Below are positions 1 through 9,253 of a stretch of DNA of 63,386 nucleotides, piece after piece. The notes under the pieces are model-generated. The model was not told where the DNA came from. It did no database searches and was given only the letters and a program-made list of their open reading frames with translations. Source of the DNA: Amphibacillus sp. MSJ-3 (GTDB taxonomy: Bacteria > Bacillota > Bacilli > Bacillales > Amphibacillaceae); NCBI RefSeq assembly GCF_018919165.1, contig NZ_JAHLQM010000013.1, positions 1 through 63,386 of the forward strand, given 5' to 3'. Position numbers and translations under genes: made by a program. Position 1 is the first letter of the stretch. Each line of letters starts with the position of its first letter.

Positions 1-10
1 TATAAAATTA

Positions 11-134
11 GCGGGTGAAATACGCGAGACTCCTACGGGAACAGCACGACCTGAAGATCCACCTAGTCAAGCGAACTGTGCTTGACTAAGTTAGCTGAAG
101 GCGTGCCCGTGGAAAGGGAACGTATTTCACCTGC
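11..134 (+). repeat. Palindromic intergenic repeat, family 1, short copy
   Basis: A 124-bp GC-rich element downstream of rplS. Its outer arms at 11-24 and 121-134 are complementary over 14 positions with one G-T wobble. A middle stem pairs 64-72 with 80-88, and the ACGGG at 35-39 can pair with CCCGT at 106-110. The end modules (GACTCC..CGGGAACAGCA at 28-46, CGTGCCCGTGGAAAG at 102-116) recur in opposite orientation at 58.4 and 62.9 kb. Repeats of this look are common between genes in Bacillaceae. No coding potential is seen. Function is unknown. Confidence 0.8.
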
Positions 135-221
135 GGGTATTCATTTCTATTTCGTAAGAAATGTCACTTATTTAATTTCGACTCATTAGAATCTCTGACC
201 AACACCATTTGACATAGAGCC

Positions 222-254
222 AAAAAGAAAAAAGCCCTTGATATACAAGGGCTT
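222..254 (-). terminator. Intrinsic terminator of rplS
   Basis: A perfect nine-base-pair stem (232-240 with 246-254) with a short loop. On the minus strand it is followed by a T-rich tract (222-231). It lies about 30 bp past the rplS stop codon and should end the rimM-trmD-rplS transcript. Confidence 0.9.
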
Positions 255-285
255 TTCGCAAATTTCCAAGGAAATTTTTCTGTGT

Positions 286-633
286 TTATTTTCTAATTTC
301 TTTAATACGCGCTGCTTTACCACGACGATCACGTAAGTAATATAGCTTAGCACGACGTACACGACCACGGCGAGTAACTTCAATCTTATCTACTCGTGGA
401 GAATGTACTGGGAAAGTACGTTCTACTCCAACACCGTAAGAAATTTTTCGCACAGTGAATGTTTCACTAATTCCACCGTTTTGGCGCTTAATAACAACAC
501 CTTCGAAAATTTGGATACGTTCACGAGTACCTTCTACAACTTTCACGTGAACCTTTACCGTATCACCTGCACGAAAATCAGGTCGATCTGTACGAAGTTG
601 ATCTTTTGTAATGTCTGCAAGTAATTGTTGCAT
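286..633 (-). CDS. rplS: 50S ribosomal protein L19
   Basis: A 115-residue protein that matches bL19 along its whole length: N-terminal [14 protein letters not shown], the central [12 protein letters not shown] and the basic C-terminus with [16 protein letters not shown]19 sits at the interface of the 30S and 50S subunits. The start is preceded by an AAGGAGTG-type Shine-Dalgarno. The gene follows trmD by 138 bp and has its own sigma-A promoter and a probable L19 leader in that gap, so it can be made in excess over the enzymes encoded upstream. It ends at a strong terminator. Confidence 0.98.
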   Translation of the reverse strand: MQQLLADITKDQLRTDRPDFRAGDTVKVHVKVVEGTRERIQIFEGVVIKRQNGGISETFTVRKISYGVGVERTFPVHSPRVDKIEVTRRGRVRRAKLYYLRDRRGKAARIKEIRK

Positions 634-728
634 TTGTATACACTCCTTCTTAACTAATGCTCATGACCATTAAATATGTCAGCGGAACATCGTTTTATAG
701 CAAAAGCTTTCAGTTTTGCCCGACAGTA
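634..728 (-). ncRNA. Probable L19 leader (r-protein leader RNA)
   Basis: The 5' leader of rplS between its promoter and start codon contains a GGGCAAAACTGAAAGC-type segment followed by a complementary GCTTTTGC, giving a short hairpin. Position and appearance fit the L19 leader known upstream of rplS in Bacillaceae, where L19 is thought to control its own synthesis. The assignment rests on position and the small hairpin and was not scored with a covariance model. Confidence 0.55.
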
Positions 729-757
729 AATATATCATATATAGTAAAGACTTTCAA
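729..757 (-). promoter_or_regulatory. Sigma-A promoter of rplS
   Basis: On the minus strand there is a -35 TTGAAA (752-757), a 17-bp spacer and a -10 TATATT (729-734). It lies in the trmD-rplS gap, so rplS can be transcribed apart from trmD. Confidence 0.8.
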
Positions 758-771
758 GAGATATTTAGAGA

Positions 772-1497
772 TTATTCAATTTCATCCAACCATTCTTGTT
801 CCTCGGTTGTCAATGGGTAATCTTTTAACAGATCGGGACGACGCTGCTTGGTTCTTTCTAAGGACTTTCTTCTACGCCATTCTGTAATTTTCTCATGATG
901 GCCAGACCGTAATATTTCAGGTACTTGATAGCCATTAAAATTAGCTGGTCGAGTATAATGAGGGTGTTCTAATAATCCTGTTGAAAAGGAGTCTTCAATA
1001 GCTGATTCTTGATTGCCTAATACTTCAGGTAATAAACGAACAACACTATCAATAACAGCCATCGCCCCTATTTCCCCACCAGTTAAAACAAAATCACCAA
1101 TTGAAATTTCATCAGTAACTAAATATTCTCGGATCCGTTCGTCATACCCTTCATAATGGCCACAAATAAAGATAAGATGGTCTTCCTTCGCTAGTTCTTC
1201 TGCCTTCTTTTGATTAAAACGTTCACCTTGCGGACACATAAGTATAATCCGAGGTGACCCTCCTGGGTTTTCTTTGATTGCTTCTACAGCAGAAAATATC
1301 GGTTGTGGCATTAACACCATGCCCGCGCCACCGCCATATGGATAGTCATCCACTTTATGGTGCTTATTAGCTGCATAATCTCTAAAATCAATTGTCTGAT
1401 ATTGCATAGCTCCACTCTTTTGAGCATTTTTCATAATTGATGATTCCATGACACCAACAAACATTTCTGGAAATAAGGTCAGAATATCAATTTTCAT
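772..1497 (-). CDS. trmD: tRNA (guanine-N1-)-methyltransferase TrmD
   Basis: 241 residues. TrmD uses S-adenosylmethionine to methylate N1 of G37 next to the anticodon and so prevents +1 frameshifting. The SPOUT-family signatures are visible: the [13 protein letters not shown] start, YGGGAGMV near 54-61, GHYEGYDER at 113-121, [11 protein letters not shown] at 132-142 and the catalytic Asp at 169 in IEDSF. The length is normal for the family. The start codon abuts the rimM stop at 1497, so the two are translationally coupled. Order rimM-trmD-rplS is the usual one in Firmicutes. Confidence 0.98.
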   Translation of the reverse strand: MKIDILTLFPEMFVGVMESSIMKNAQKSGAMQYQTIDFRDYAANKHHKVDDYPYGGGAGMVLMPQPIFSAVEAIKENPGGSPRIILMCPQGERFNQKKAEELAKEDHLIFICGHYEGYDERIREYLVTDEISIGDFVLTGGEIGAMAVIDSVVRLLPEVLGNQESAIEDSFSTGLLEHPHYTRPANFNGYQVPEILRSGHHEKITEWRRRKSLERTKQRRPDLLKDYPLTTEEQEWLDEIE

Positions 1498-2012
1498 TAA
1501 GATAACAGCCCTTCCATCGGTTCGATCACGACATATTTATCCTTAACATTTACTTGCTTAACAATTGGTTCAATATATGGGATTAACAAATCCTTGTCAT
1601 TTTTCCTTTTAACTACCCAAACATCATTGGCGCCTGGTGCTAGTATCTCTGATATAGAACCTAGCGATTCACCTGTAGTCGTCCGAACTTCACAGCCAAT
1701 AATTTCATGGTAATAGTAGCTTCCTTCTTCTAATGGATGTAGATCAGCTTCGGAGACTTTTAGAATTCCTTCTTTAAAGTGTTCAACATCGTTTATTGAA
1801 GTTAGCCCTTCAAATAATAACATATCAAATTGTTTATGTTTTCTATGGCTCTGAATCTTTACTACAATTGGTTCTTTCTGATCTTTTAGAAATAGGTATA
1901 GCTGATTCCCTTGTTTGAAACGTTGTTCAAAATCGGTAATACGCACGACTTTAACTTCTCCCTTAATGCCATGTGTATTCACAATTTTGCCTACATTAAA
2001 AAATTGTGTCAT
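1497..2012 (-). CDS. rimM: Ribosome maturation factor RimM
   Basis: 171 residues. RimM binds S19 in the 30S head and helps 16S rRNA processing and 30S maturation. The N-terminal RimM domain ([18 protein letters not shown]) and C-terminal PRC-barrel ([11 protein letters not shown] to about 168) are recognisable. It overlaps trmD by one base. In B. subtilis ylqD lies between khpA and rimM, but here that gap holds only a terminator. Confidence 0.97.
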   Translation of the reverse strand: MTQFFNVGKIVNTHGIKGEVKVVRITDFEQRFKQGNQLYLFLKDQKEPIVVKIQSHRKHKQFDMLLFEGLTSINDVEHFKEGILKVSEADLHPLEEGSYYYHEIIGCEVRTTTGESLGSISEILAPGANDVWVVKRKNDKDLLIPYIEPIVKQVNVKDKYVVIEPMEGLLS

Positions 2013-2063
2013 TTCATCACCTACTTATAAATACATTTAAAATTATTGATTGTTTATAGACAG

Positions 2064-2094
2064 AAAACAGGGAAAGATGATCTTCCCCTGTTTT
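2064..2094 (-). terminator. Intrinsic terminator after khpA
   Basis: An AAACAGGGGAAGAT / ATCTTTCCCTGTTTT hairpin, nearly perfect, overlaps the khpA stop codon. It separates rpsP-khpA transcripts from rimM-trmD and stands where ylqD is found in B. subtilis. Confidence 0.75.
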
Positions 2095-2320
2095 ACATGA
2101 TATCAAGATAAATACGTTTTTTTGTCTCTGATCCAACCGCATAAACAACAGTTCGAATTGACTTTGCAATTCTCCCATTTTTACCAATCACTTTACCTAC
2201 ATCATTAGGATGTACAGTTAAATGATAAACAATCTTATTTGTTTCCTCTTTTTCTGTAACTTCGACAGCTTCAGGGTGATCTACCAATGGTTTAACAATT
2301 GTTGTTATTAAGGCTTTCAT
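2093..2320 (-). CDS. khpA: KhpA, single KH-domain RNA-binding protein
   Basis: 75 residues (YlqC in B. subtilis). The protein is almost nothing but a KH domain; the nucleic-acid-gripping GxxG loop is GKNG at 46-49. KhpA forms a dimer with KhpB (Jag) and binds many RNAs, affecting division and cell size in Firmicutes. It lies just after rpsP, the usual place. Confidence 0.95.
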   Translation of the reverse strand: MKALITTIVKPLVDHPEAVEVTEKEETNKIVYHLTVHPNDVGKVIGKNGRIAKSIRTVVYAVGSETKKRIYLDIM

Positions 2321-2334
2321 GTTATCACGCTACC

Positions 2335-2607
2335 TTACTTTTGATTTTTCTGGTCGTGGAACTTTTTCATGATGCCTTCGTTAGAGAATAAGTTTCGTAC
2401 TGTATCGCTTGGTTTTGCACCATTTGCCATCCAGCTTAATGCTTTTTCTTCATCCAATTTCACTTCAACCGGATCAACTACCGGATTGTATGTGCCAATT
2501 TGTTCAATAATACGTCCGTCACGTGGTGAACGTGAATCTGCAACGACTATACGATAGAATGGGTTACGTTTAGATCCCATACGTTTTAAACGAATTTTCA
2601 CTGCCAT
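2335..2607 (-). CDS. rpsP: 30S ribosomal protein S16
   Basis: 90 residues from the ATG at 2607 ([26 protein letters not shown]). A possible start five codons upstream is rejected because it lies inside the GGAGGTG Shine-Dalgarno that serves the inner ATG. bS16 is needed for 30S assembly. A sigma-A promoter lies 40-70 bp upstream, between ffh and rpsP. Confidence 0.98.
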   Translation of the reverse strand: MAVKIRLKRMGSKRNPFYRIVVADSRSPRDGRIIEQIGTYNPVVDPVEVKLDEEKALSWMANGAKPSDTVRNLFSNEGIMKKFHDQKNQK

Positions 2608-2647
2608 GTTTAGCACCTCCATTAAATAATGTTTCTCACAAGATAAG

Positions 2648-2676
2648 ATTGTATCAGATTATCTTTAGACTGTAAA
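2648..2676 (-). promoter_or_regulatory. Sigma-A promoter of rpsP
   Basis: On the minus strand there is a -35 TTTACA (2671-2676), a 17-bp spacer and a -10 TACAAT (2648-2653). It begins just past the ffh stop codon, and no terminator is seen there, so rpsP can be read both from here and from the ffh promoter. Confidence 0.75.
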
Positions 2677-2687
2677 GTGTTTTTACA

Positions 2688-4040
2688 TTACATCAGTGGA
2701 AAATTGAAACCTTTTTTACGTTTTCCTTTTTTGCCACCCTGCATACCGGAAAACTGTTTCATCATTTTCTTCATTTCATTAAATTGTTTTAAAAGACGAT
2801 TAACTTCAGAGATAGGGCGCCCCGATCCTTTCGCAATACGTTTCTTGCGGCTTGAATTCATTAAACTTGGATCCTTTCGTTCTGCCTTTGTCATCGATTT
2901 AACAATAGCCTCAACGTGAACCAATTGTTTTTCATCTACTTGAACATTTTTAAGGCCCTTCATTTTATTAGCTCCAGGTATCATCCCTAGCAGTTCATCT
3001 AAAGGCCCCATACTTTTTACTTGTTCCATTTGTTCAAGGAAATCATCAAAATCAAAGCTTGCGGAGCGTACCTTTTCTTCCAATTCCTTCGCTTTCTTTT
3101 GATCGAAATTATCTTGGGCTTTTTCAATTAGTGTTAAAACATCACCCATTCCAAGAATACGGGATGCCATTCGCTCTGGATGAAATGGCTCTAACTCATC
3201 TAATTTCTCGCCCACACCAATAAATTTAATCGGTTTATTCGTAACTGCCTTAATTGATAAGGCAGCCCCACCACGTGTATCACCATCTAATTTAGTTAAG
3301 ACAACTCCCGATAGGTTCAATTGCTTGTCGAAATTCTCAGCAACATTAACTGCATCCTGCCCTGTCATAGCATCTACAACTAAAAATATTTCATCTGGAG
3401 CAACACTTTCTTTTATTTGATTTAATTCATCCATTAATTCATCATCTACATGTAAACGACCTGCCGTATCGATGATGACATAATCATAGTGTTCTTCTTT
3501 CGCATATTCAACCGCTTCTTTTGCAATTTCAACAGGGCTTACTTCTGTCCCTTTTTCAAAAACAGGAATATCTAATTGCTTACCTACTGTTTGCAATTGA
3601 TTAATTGCGGCTGGTCGGTAGATATCAGCTGCAACAAGCAAAGGTTTCCGGTTATGCTTTTTCCGTAATAAATTTGCTAACTTACCTGTTGTCGTTGTTT
3701 TTCCCGCCCCTTGTAAACCAACCATCATAATTACAGTTGGCGGACGCTCTGCGACAGCAATTTTACTTTGTTCGCCACCCATTAAAGCGGTTAATTCTTC
3801 CTTAACAATCTTGATTACTTGTTGACCAGGTGTTAAACTTTCCATCACCTCTGAACCAACAGCACGTTCTTTTATGCGTGCAACAAAGTCTTTAACTACT
3901 TTAAAGTTAACATCTGCCTCAAGTAATGCCAAGCGAACTTCACGAGCCATTACTTTAACGTCTTGTTCACTAACTTTTCCTTTACCCGTCATTTTTTTTA
4001 TGGTACTTTGTAGACGGTCAGCTAAACCTTCAAATGCCAT
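2688..4040 (-). CDS. ffh: Signal recognition particle GTPase Ffh
   Basis: 450 residues, about the usual length. Ffh binds signal sequences as they leave the ribosome and, with 4.5S/scRNA and FtsY, brings nascent membrane proteins to SecYEG. N domain about 1-95; G domain with the P-loop GLQGAGKTT at 108-116, DTAGR at 191-195 and TKLDGDTRGG near 248; methionine-rich M domain from about 300 ending in a basic KKGKRKKG tail. It follows ylxM by 13 bp. Confidence 0.98.
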   Translation of the reverse strand: MAFEGLADRLQSTIKKMTGKGKVSEQDVKVMAREVRLALLEADVNFKVVKDFVARIKERAVGSEVMESLTPGQQVIKIVKEELTALMGGEQSKIAVAERPPTVIMMVGLQGAGKTTTTGKLANLLRKKHNRKPLLVAADIYRPAAINQLQTVGKQLDIPVFEKGTEVSPVEIAKEAVEYAKEEHYDYVIIDTAGRLHVDDELMDELNQIKESVAPDEIFLVVDAMTGQDAVNVAENFDKQLNLSGVVLTKLDGDTRGGAALSIKAVTNKPIKFIGVGEKLDELEPFHPERMASRILGMGDVLTLIEKAQDNFDQKKAKELEEKVRSASFDFDDFLEQMEQVKSMGPLDELLGMIPGANKMKGLKNVQVDEKQLVHVEAIVKSMTKAERKDPSLMNSSRKKRIAKGSGRPISEVNRLLKQFNEMKKMMKQFSGMQGGKKGKRKKGFNFPLM

Positions 4041-4053
4041 AGAGGAGATCCTC

Positions 4054-4380
4054 CTAATCTAATTCTCTTAATATTTTTATCAACTCAAATATTTTATCTT
4101 GTTCGTTGTGAAGCGCGGCTTCTGATAATTGTTCTAAAACCGTTTGCCGTTTAACAAATTTATCATATAATTTTAGCTTTTCTTCATAGTTTTTAAGCAT
4201 GGATTCCGTTCGGCGGATATTGTCATAAACTGCTTGCCTTGAGACTTTATAGGCTTCTGAAATTTCCCCTAAGGAATGATCCTCCAAATAGTAGAGCTCC
4301 ATATAATCACGCTGTTTCGGTGTTAATAATGCTTGATAAAAATCAAATAAAAAATTAATCTGCGTTGTTTTTTCTAACAT
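4054..4380 (-). CDS. ylxM: YlxM, helix-turn-helix SRP-associated protein
   Basis: 108 residues from the ATG at 4380 ([16 protein letters not shown]), chosen over an upstream start because of the GGGGTG Shine-Dalgarno and family length. The UPF0122 / YlxM family resembles sigma-70 region 4: [39 protein letters not shown] is a helix-turn-helix. In streptococci YlxM modulates SRP activity. It shares a promoter with ffh. Confidence 0.93.
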   Translation of the reverse strand: MLEKTTQINFLFDFYQALLTPKQRDYMELYYLEDHSLGEISEAYKVSRQAVYDNIRRTESMLKNYEEKLKLYDKFVKRQTVLEQLSEAALHNEQDKIFELIKILRELD

Positions 4381-4420
4381 ATCAGCACCCCTTGTTAAGT
4401 AAAGAACCTTTACATTTAGC

Positions 4421-4450
4421 ATAGTAATCGAACAGGGACCTTTTTGTCAA
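4421..4450 (-). promoter_or_regulatory. Sigma-A promoter of ylxM-ffh
   Basis: On the minus strand there is a consensus -35 TTGACA (4445-4450), an 18-bp spacer and a -10 TACTAT (4421-4426), about 40 bp before the ylxM start. Confidence 0.8.
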
Positions 4451-4575
4451 GTTTAACAAAGTGAAACCACGGGTAAGTTAGGCTATCAAAAATTTGGGTC
4501 CTATCCACCATTTACTCAACTGATCAAAGCATTTCCACCGGATCACGATTTACCTTATTTTTAAAAATACTTATT
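4451..4575. other. ftsY-ylxM gap
   Basis: About 125 bp between the ylxM promoter and the ftsY stop. It holds no gene and no clear terminator. The piece AAAGTGAAACCACGGGTAAG is faintly like the start of repeat family 2, but too degraded to call a copy. Confidence 0.4.
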
Positions 4576-5556
4576 TTACATCATCTCTGAAAATAAGCCA
4601 TAGACGAAGGCATTCGGGTCAAATACTTCTAAATCAGTCATTTGCTCTCCTAACCCAACAAGCTTCACTGGAATATTCAATTCTTTTCGAATAGCCAAGA
4701 CAATGCCCCCTTTAGCTGTTCCATCAAGTTTTGTTAAAACAATACCAGATACATTCGTCGCTTGAGAGAACTCTTTCGCTTGACTTAGGGCATTTTGGCC
4801 AGTTGTTGCATCCAATACGAGTAAGACCTCATGTGGGGCATCAGGAATTTCCCGCTCAATCACACGTTTTACCTTACTTAACTCATTCATTAAATTAACT
4901 TTATTCTGTAAACGACCTGCGGTATCACATAATAGAACATCTGCACCCCTTGATTTTGCAGCTTGAATACCATCATAGATGACGGCAGCTGGGTCACTTC
5001 CAGCACTCTGCTTAATCACATCACAACCTGTTCGTTCACCCCAGACATCTAATTGTTCAATTGCACCTGCTCGAAATGTATCGCCAGCAACTAATAGAAC
5101 CTTTTTCCCTTCTTGCTTAAGCTGGTATGCTAGTTTCCCAATCGTCGTTGTTTTTCCAACGCCGTTAACCCCGACGAATAGGATAACTGATAAATCATTT
5201 GCTTTAATATTTAAAGCAGATGTAGATGTATCTCCTTCTGTATAAATGGTGACTAACTTTTCGGAAATAACCTCTTTTAGTTCATTCGTTTCTTTAATAT
5301 TTCTTCGTTTAACTTCCATTTCAAGTTCTTCAACTAAATCCATTACAGTATTAACTCCAACATCAGCCGAAATTAATATTTCCTCAAGTTCTTCAAAAAA
5401 GTCCTCGTCGACTTTCCGATAACGAGCGATTAAATCATTTAACTTTGTTGAAAAGGATTGCCTCGTTTTTTCTAATCCGGATTTATATTTATCTGACACT
5501 TCCTCCGCTTCATTCGAAGAGGTAAACTTATCTTTTAAATTTTTAAAAAAGCTCAT
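4576..5556 (-). CDS. ftsY: SRP receptor GTPase FtsY
   Basis: 326 residues. FtsY docks the SRP-ribosome complex at the membrane. It has the NG core with only a short N-terminal extension: P-loop GVNGVGKTT at 129-137, DTAGR at 211-215, TKLDGTAKGG at 275-284. The long acidic A domain of enterobacterial FtsY is absent, as is usual in Bacilli. The gene starts 16 bp after smc stops, the conserved smc-ftsY pair. Confidence 0.98.
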   Translation of the reverse strand: MSFFKNLKDKFTSSNEAEEVSDKYKSGLEKTRQSFSTKLNDLIARYRKVDEDFFEELEEILISADVGVNTVMDLVEELEMEVKRRNIKETNELKEVISEKLVTIYTEGDTSTSALNIKANDLSVILFVGVNGVGKTTTIGKLAYQLKQEGKKVLLVAGDTFRAGAIEQLDVWGERTGCDVIKQSAGSDPAAVIYDGIQAAKSRGADVLLCDTAGRLQNKVNLMNELSKVKRVIEREIPDAPHEVLLVLDATTGQNALSQAKEFSQATNVSGIVLTKLDGTAKGGIVLAIRKELNIPVKLVGLGEQMTDLEVFDPNAFVYGLFSEMM

Positions 5557-5572
5557 TTCACATACCCTTTCT

Positions 5573-8500
5573 TTACTTTGTTTCTAATAATTGATCGGTT
5601 TCTTCAAGTTTAACAGAGACAAATCGTGATACACCTGATTCCTGCATAGTTACACCATACAGAACATCCGCTCCCTCCATCGTTCCTTTACGATGTGTAA
5701 TAACAATGAATTGCGTTTCTTTACTATAAGTTTTTAAGTAATGGCTAAAACGCTCAACATTTGCTTCATCTAAAGCTGCTTCAACCTCATCTAGCACACA
5801 AAATGGAACGGGTCTAACACGAAGGATAGCAAATAAGAGCGCAATTGCAGTTAGGGCCCGTTCGCCACCTGATAAAAGAGCCAGCTGTTGTGCCTTTTTC
5901 CCTGGTGGCTGTGCTTTTATTTCAACACCAGTAGTAAGTAATGAACTAGGGTCAGTTAAGGTTAACTCTGCATGCCCACCACCAAATAATTGCCGGAAAA
6001 CATCAGTAAATTCATTTTTGATTTGCGAAAAAGTTTCATCAAAACGTTGTTCCATTTCCTGATCCATTTCATTAATAACTGCGTAAAGTGTTGTTTTTGC
6101 CTCTTGTAAATCAATTTGCTGTGTCGTTAAAAATTGATAGCGTTCTGCAATTCGGTCATATTCATCAATCGCGCCTAAATTAACTGTACCTAATTCTTCG
6201 ATTGTGCGCTTAATTAGTTTAACCTTTTTACGTAATAATTGTAGATCATCGGTTTTTTCATAGCATTCTTTCGCCTTCTCAAAACTCAACTCATACTCTT
6301 CTTGTAACTGAATTAATCGATTTTCTAATTCTACATCTAAACGATTTGCTTTAACTTCTATTGCTTGCCTTTCAGTTATTAACGCTTGTCTTTCATCCTG
6401 TAATAGGCGATGTTTTGCTTCACAATCTGAAAGAGTTTTCGTTAACATCATTCGTTCTTTTCTTTTATTTTGGATTGTCTCTGTAACAGTATGTTTTTCA
6501 TCTTCATTTATTGCAATTTTTTGATCGATATCTGAGATATGCTCGATACCTGCTTCAATTTGAACGATCTCAGCTATCTCCACTTCAACTTGTTTAATGG
6601 TTGTTCTTAAGTTAATTAGTTTTCCTTCTAAACTGTTGACCTTTTCAGTTTGGTAAGAGAGTTCCTTTTTTTCTTCCGCTTCTTTAATTTCTAGTGCTTG
6701 AATTTCTGATTGTAACTTTGCTTTGTTCTTTTCAAAGTCTTCCTTTTCTTTAGTTAATTGCTCAACACGTTTATTTATTTGTTCGATTTCTCGTTTTAAT
6801 TCTGATAGACTTGCCTCATTTTCCTGTTTTTCTGCTTCTAACCGACGATATTCAGCTACCCTTTGTGCTTGATCTTGCTGGGCAATTTTCAATTCCTTTT
6901 CATAGTGCGAAAGTTGAATTTGATTAGAGTTCAGAGCTCCATCGTTTTGTTGTAAGTGAATCTTAGCAGTTTCCCTCTTCTCACTTAACTTCGCTAATTC
7001 TTCATCGTATTGTTTAACTAAAGTTGACTTTTCTTCAATCTTTTGTTTGAACACATCTGTGCGTTGTTGGAATTCTACAATCTTGTCAGATAAGGTTTGT
7101 AACTCCTTATCTCTTGTAAACAATGATTGGTTCGTAGCTTTTCGTGCACCGCCAGTCATTGATCCCCCTGGATTAACAATATCACCTTCTAGAGTCACTA
7201 CTCGATAACGACGATCAATAAGCCTAGCTATCTCGTTTGCATCTTTCAAAGTCTGTGCAATAATCGTATTACCCAGTAAATAATCAACGACAATTTGGTA
7301 TGGTGCATCTGTTTTAGGTATTTCACTGGCTATAGCAATAAAGCCAGGATGTGTTTTTAGTTTTGCTTGATAATGATTAGGTATTATTTTTGCCTTAATA
7401 ACGTTTAATGGAAGAAAGGTTGCCCGACCTTTGTTTTGTTGTTTTAAATAGTCGATCGCTTCACGTCCTGCTTTTTCATCAGCAACAACGATCTGTTGCG
7501 CCTGATTTGCTAAAGCTGTTTCTAATGCAATTAAATAGCGTTCTGGTATCTCAATTAATTCGATAACAGCCCCGTGAATAGAATTGATCCTTCCTTGCTC
7601 CCTAGCCTTCAACACTGCTTTTACTCCAGAATAAAAACCTTGAAAGTCCTCTTTCATTTCATCTAACATTTCTTTTCTGGATTGCAATCGATCAATTTGC
7701 CGGATTCCTTGTTCAAGCTTTGATTGCATATCAAATAATATTTCTTTCTCTTGATTATATCTCATCGTTTTGTTGTTAATTTCTTCGTTCAATTGATCGA
7801 TTTCAACTTTTATCTCTTGATCTTTCTTAACTAGCTTCTGTTTCTGTTGTTGTAGTTGCTTATATTCATTGTTATGAGTCGATTGTTTAGATAAATCTAC
7901 TTCTTTTTGGTTTGTCATGCGGTTAAGTTGTTGATCAATTGTCTTTAATGCATGTTTTCTTGTTGCCTGTTGATTAAGTTTTTCAATATAATCAGCCTTA
8001 TAGGATTCAATTTGATCGTCTAATTCACCTTGATCAAGGCTTAAGTGTTGTTGTAATTTATTTAATTCATCAGATGTACTTTTTCTAGTTTCTTTAATCT
8101 GGACTAACTTTTTATTTTCTTCGTTGTATTGTTCTTCGGTTTCCTTAACTTGTTCAGTCAAATCTGATAATTGGAGGGTTAACTTTTCCTTGTTTTCTGT
8201 TGTATGCTTTGCCCGTTCTAAAATCACATTTTTTTGTCCTGTTAACTTTTCAAAAGACTCAGTTAAGGTCAATAACTTTTGCTGATATTCTTCGACTATT
8301 TGATCAAGTTGTTCAATTCGATGCTGTTCTTTTTCTACTTGAGCGGCTTTGACTTGCAGGTCAACCGTAATTTGATGTTCATCCTCTTTTAAATGATCAA
8401 TTTTCGTTAAATATTCCTGCCACTCATTATGTAGGGTTTCAATTTCGGTTCGTAATAAAGTAATTTCAGCTTCCTTTAGTTGACCTCTTTGAGTTAGGTA

Positions 8501-9142
8501 TTCTTTTGCTTTTGATGACTGTTGCTTTAATGGTTCTAATTGCCCTTCAATTTCAAAAATAATATCTTCAACTCGATTTAAATTCTCTTGTGTTTCAGCG
8601 AGTTTATATTCTGCCTTTTTCTTTCTATTTTTATACTTTAATACACCGGCTGCCTCTTCAAAAATTGTTCTTCGTTCTTCTGCTTTCGAACTTAATATTT
8701 CTTCAATTTTCCCTTGGCCAATTATTGAGAATGCTTCTCGCCCTAAACCAGAGTCTAGAAATAAATCAATGATGTCTTTTAGGCGGCAAGACTGTTTATT
8801 TAGATAAAATTCACTTTCACCAGATCGATAGACACGTCGCGTGACACTTACTTCTTGATAATCGATTGGTAAGGTTCGATCTTGATTATCCAAAATGAGT
8901 GTAACCTCTGCTACATTTAACGGCTTTCTAGTATCACTTCCTTGAAAAATGATATCTTCCATTTTTGAACCGCGTAATGATTTAACGGATTGTTCACCTA
9001 ACACCCAACGGATCGCATCGGTTACATTACTTTTTCCACTCCCATTTGGGCCGACAACTGCTGTTACCCCAGGGACAAAGTCAACCGAAATGGGTTCAGC
9101 GAATGATTTGAATCCAACAGACTCTAATCTTTTTAAAAACAT
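5573..9142 (-). CDS. smc: Chromosome partition/condensin ATPase SMC
   Basis: 1189 residues from the ATG at 9142 (MFLKRLESVGFKSF); a GTG three codons upstream overlaps the AGGTG Shine-Dalgarno and is unlikely. Walker A GPNGSGKS at 31-38, two long coiled coils, a hinge near 515-680 (IHGAVIELIEIPERYLIALETA onward, GGSMTGG), then the ABC signature LLSGGERAL and Walker B VLDEVEAALDEANV near the C-terminus. With ScpA/ScpB it loads at parS sites and extrudes loops to separate origins. Upstream rnc is cut off from it by an inserted plus-strand gene. Confidence 0.98.
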   Translation of the reverse strand: MFLKRLESVGFKSFAEPISVDFVPGVTAVVGPNGSGKSNVTDAIRWVLGEQSVKSLRGSKMEDIIFQGSDTRKPLNVAEVTLILDNQDRTLPIDYQEVSVTRRVYRSGESEFYLNKQSCRLKDIIDLFLDSGLGREAFSIIGQGKIEEILSSKAEERRTIFEEAAGVLKYKNRKKKAEYKLAETQENLNRVEDIIFEIEGQLEPLKQQSSKAKEYLTQRGQLKEAEITLLRTEIETLHNEWQEYLTKIDHLKEDEHQITVDLQVKAAQVEKEQHRIEQLDQIVEEYQQKLLTLTESFEKLTGQKNVILERAKHTTENKEKLTLQLSDLTEQVKETEEQYNEENKKLVQIKETRKSTSDELNKLQQHLSLDQGELDDQIESYKADYIEKLNQQATRKHALKTIDQQLNRMTNQKEVDLSKQSTHNNEYKQLQQQKQKLVKKDQEIKVEIDQLNEEINNKTMRYNQEKEILFDMQSKLEQGIRQIDRLQSRKEMLDEMKEDFQGFYSGVKAVLKAREQGRINSIHGAVIELIEIPERYLIALETALANQAQQIVVADEKAGREAIDYLKQQNKGRATFLPLNVIKAKIIPNHYQAKLKTHPGFIAIASEIPKTDAPYQIVVDYLLGNTIIAQTLKDANEIARLIDRRYRVVTLEGDIVNPGGSMTGGARKATNQSLFTRDKELQTLSDKIVEFQQRTDVFKQKIEEKSTLVKQYDEELAKLSEKRETAKIHLQQNDGALNSNQIQLSHYEKELKIAQQDQAQRVAEYRRLEAEKQENEASLSELKREIEQINKRVEQLTKEKEDFEKNKAKLQSEIQALEIKEAEEKKELSYQTEKVNSLEGKLINLRTTIKQVEVEIAEIVQIEAGIEHISDIDQKIAINEDEKHTVTETIQNKRKERMMLTKTLSDCEAKHRLLQDERQALITERQAIEVKANRLDVELENRLIQLQEEYELSFEKAKECYEKTDDLQLLRKKVKLIKRTIEELGTVNLGAIDEYDRIAERYQFLTTQQIDLQEAKTTLYAVINEMDQEMEQRFDETFSQIKNEFTDVFRQLFGGGHAELTLTDPSSLLTTGVEIKAQPPGKKAQQLALLSGGERALTAIALLFAILRVRPVPFCVLDEVEAALDEANVERFSHYLKTYSKETQFIVITHRKGTMEGADVLYGVTMQESGVSRFVSVKLEETDQLLETK

Positions 9143-9253
9143 ATTTTTCACCTATTCCATTAAAAAATGACAATCATCTCTTTATATTTCAACTCATTTA
9201 TTTTATCATAAAGAGAGTCATGTTAGAAGGCTAGATTGCTGAGGAGGGGAATA

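Noticed and set aside
11-134. Family 1 repeat as a transcription terminator of rplS
   Set aside because: A proper terminator already lies at 222-254, nearer rplS, and the repeat has no T-run.
657-887. 76-codon plus-strand frame over the rplS leader and trmD end
   Set aside because: It overlaps conserved trmD and the promoter, and has no ribosome site.
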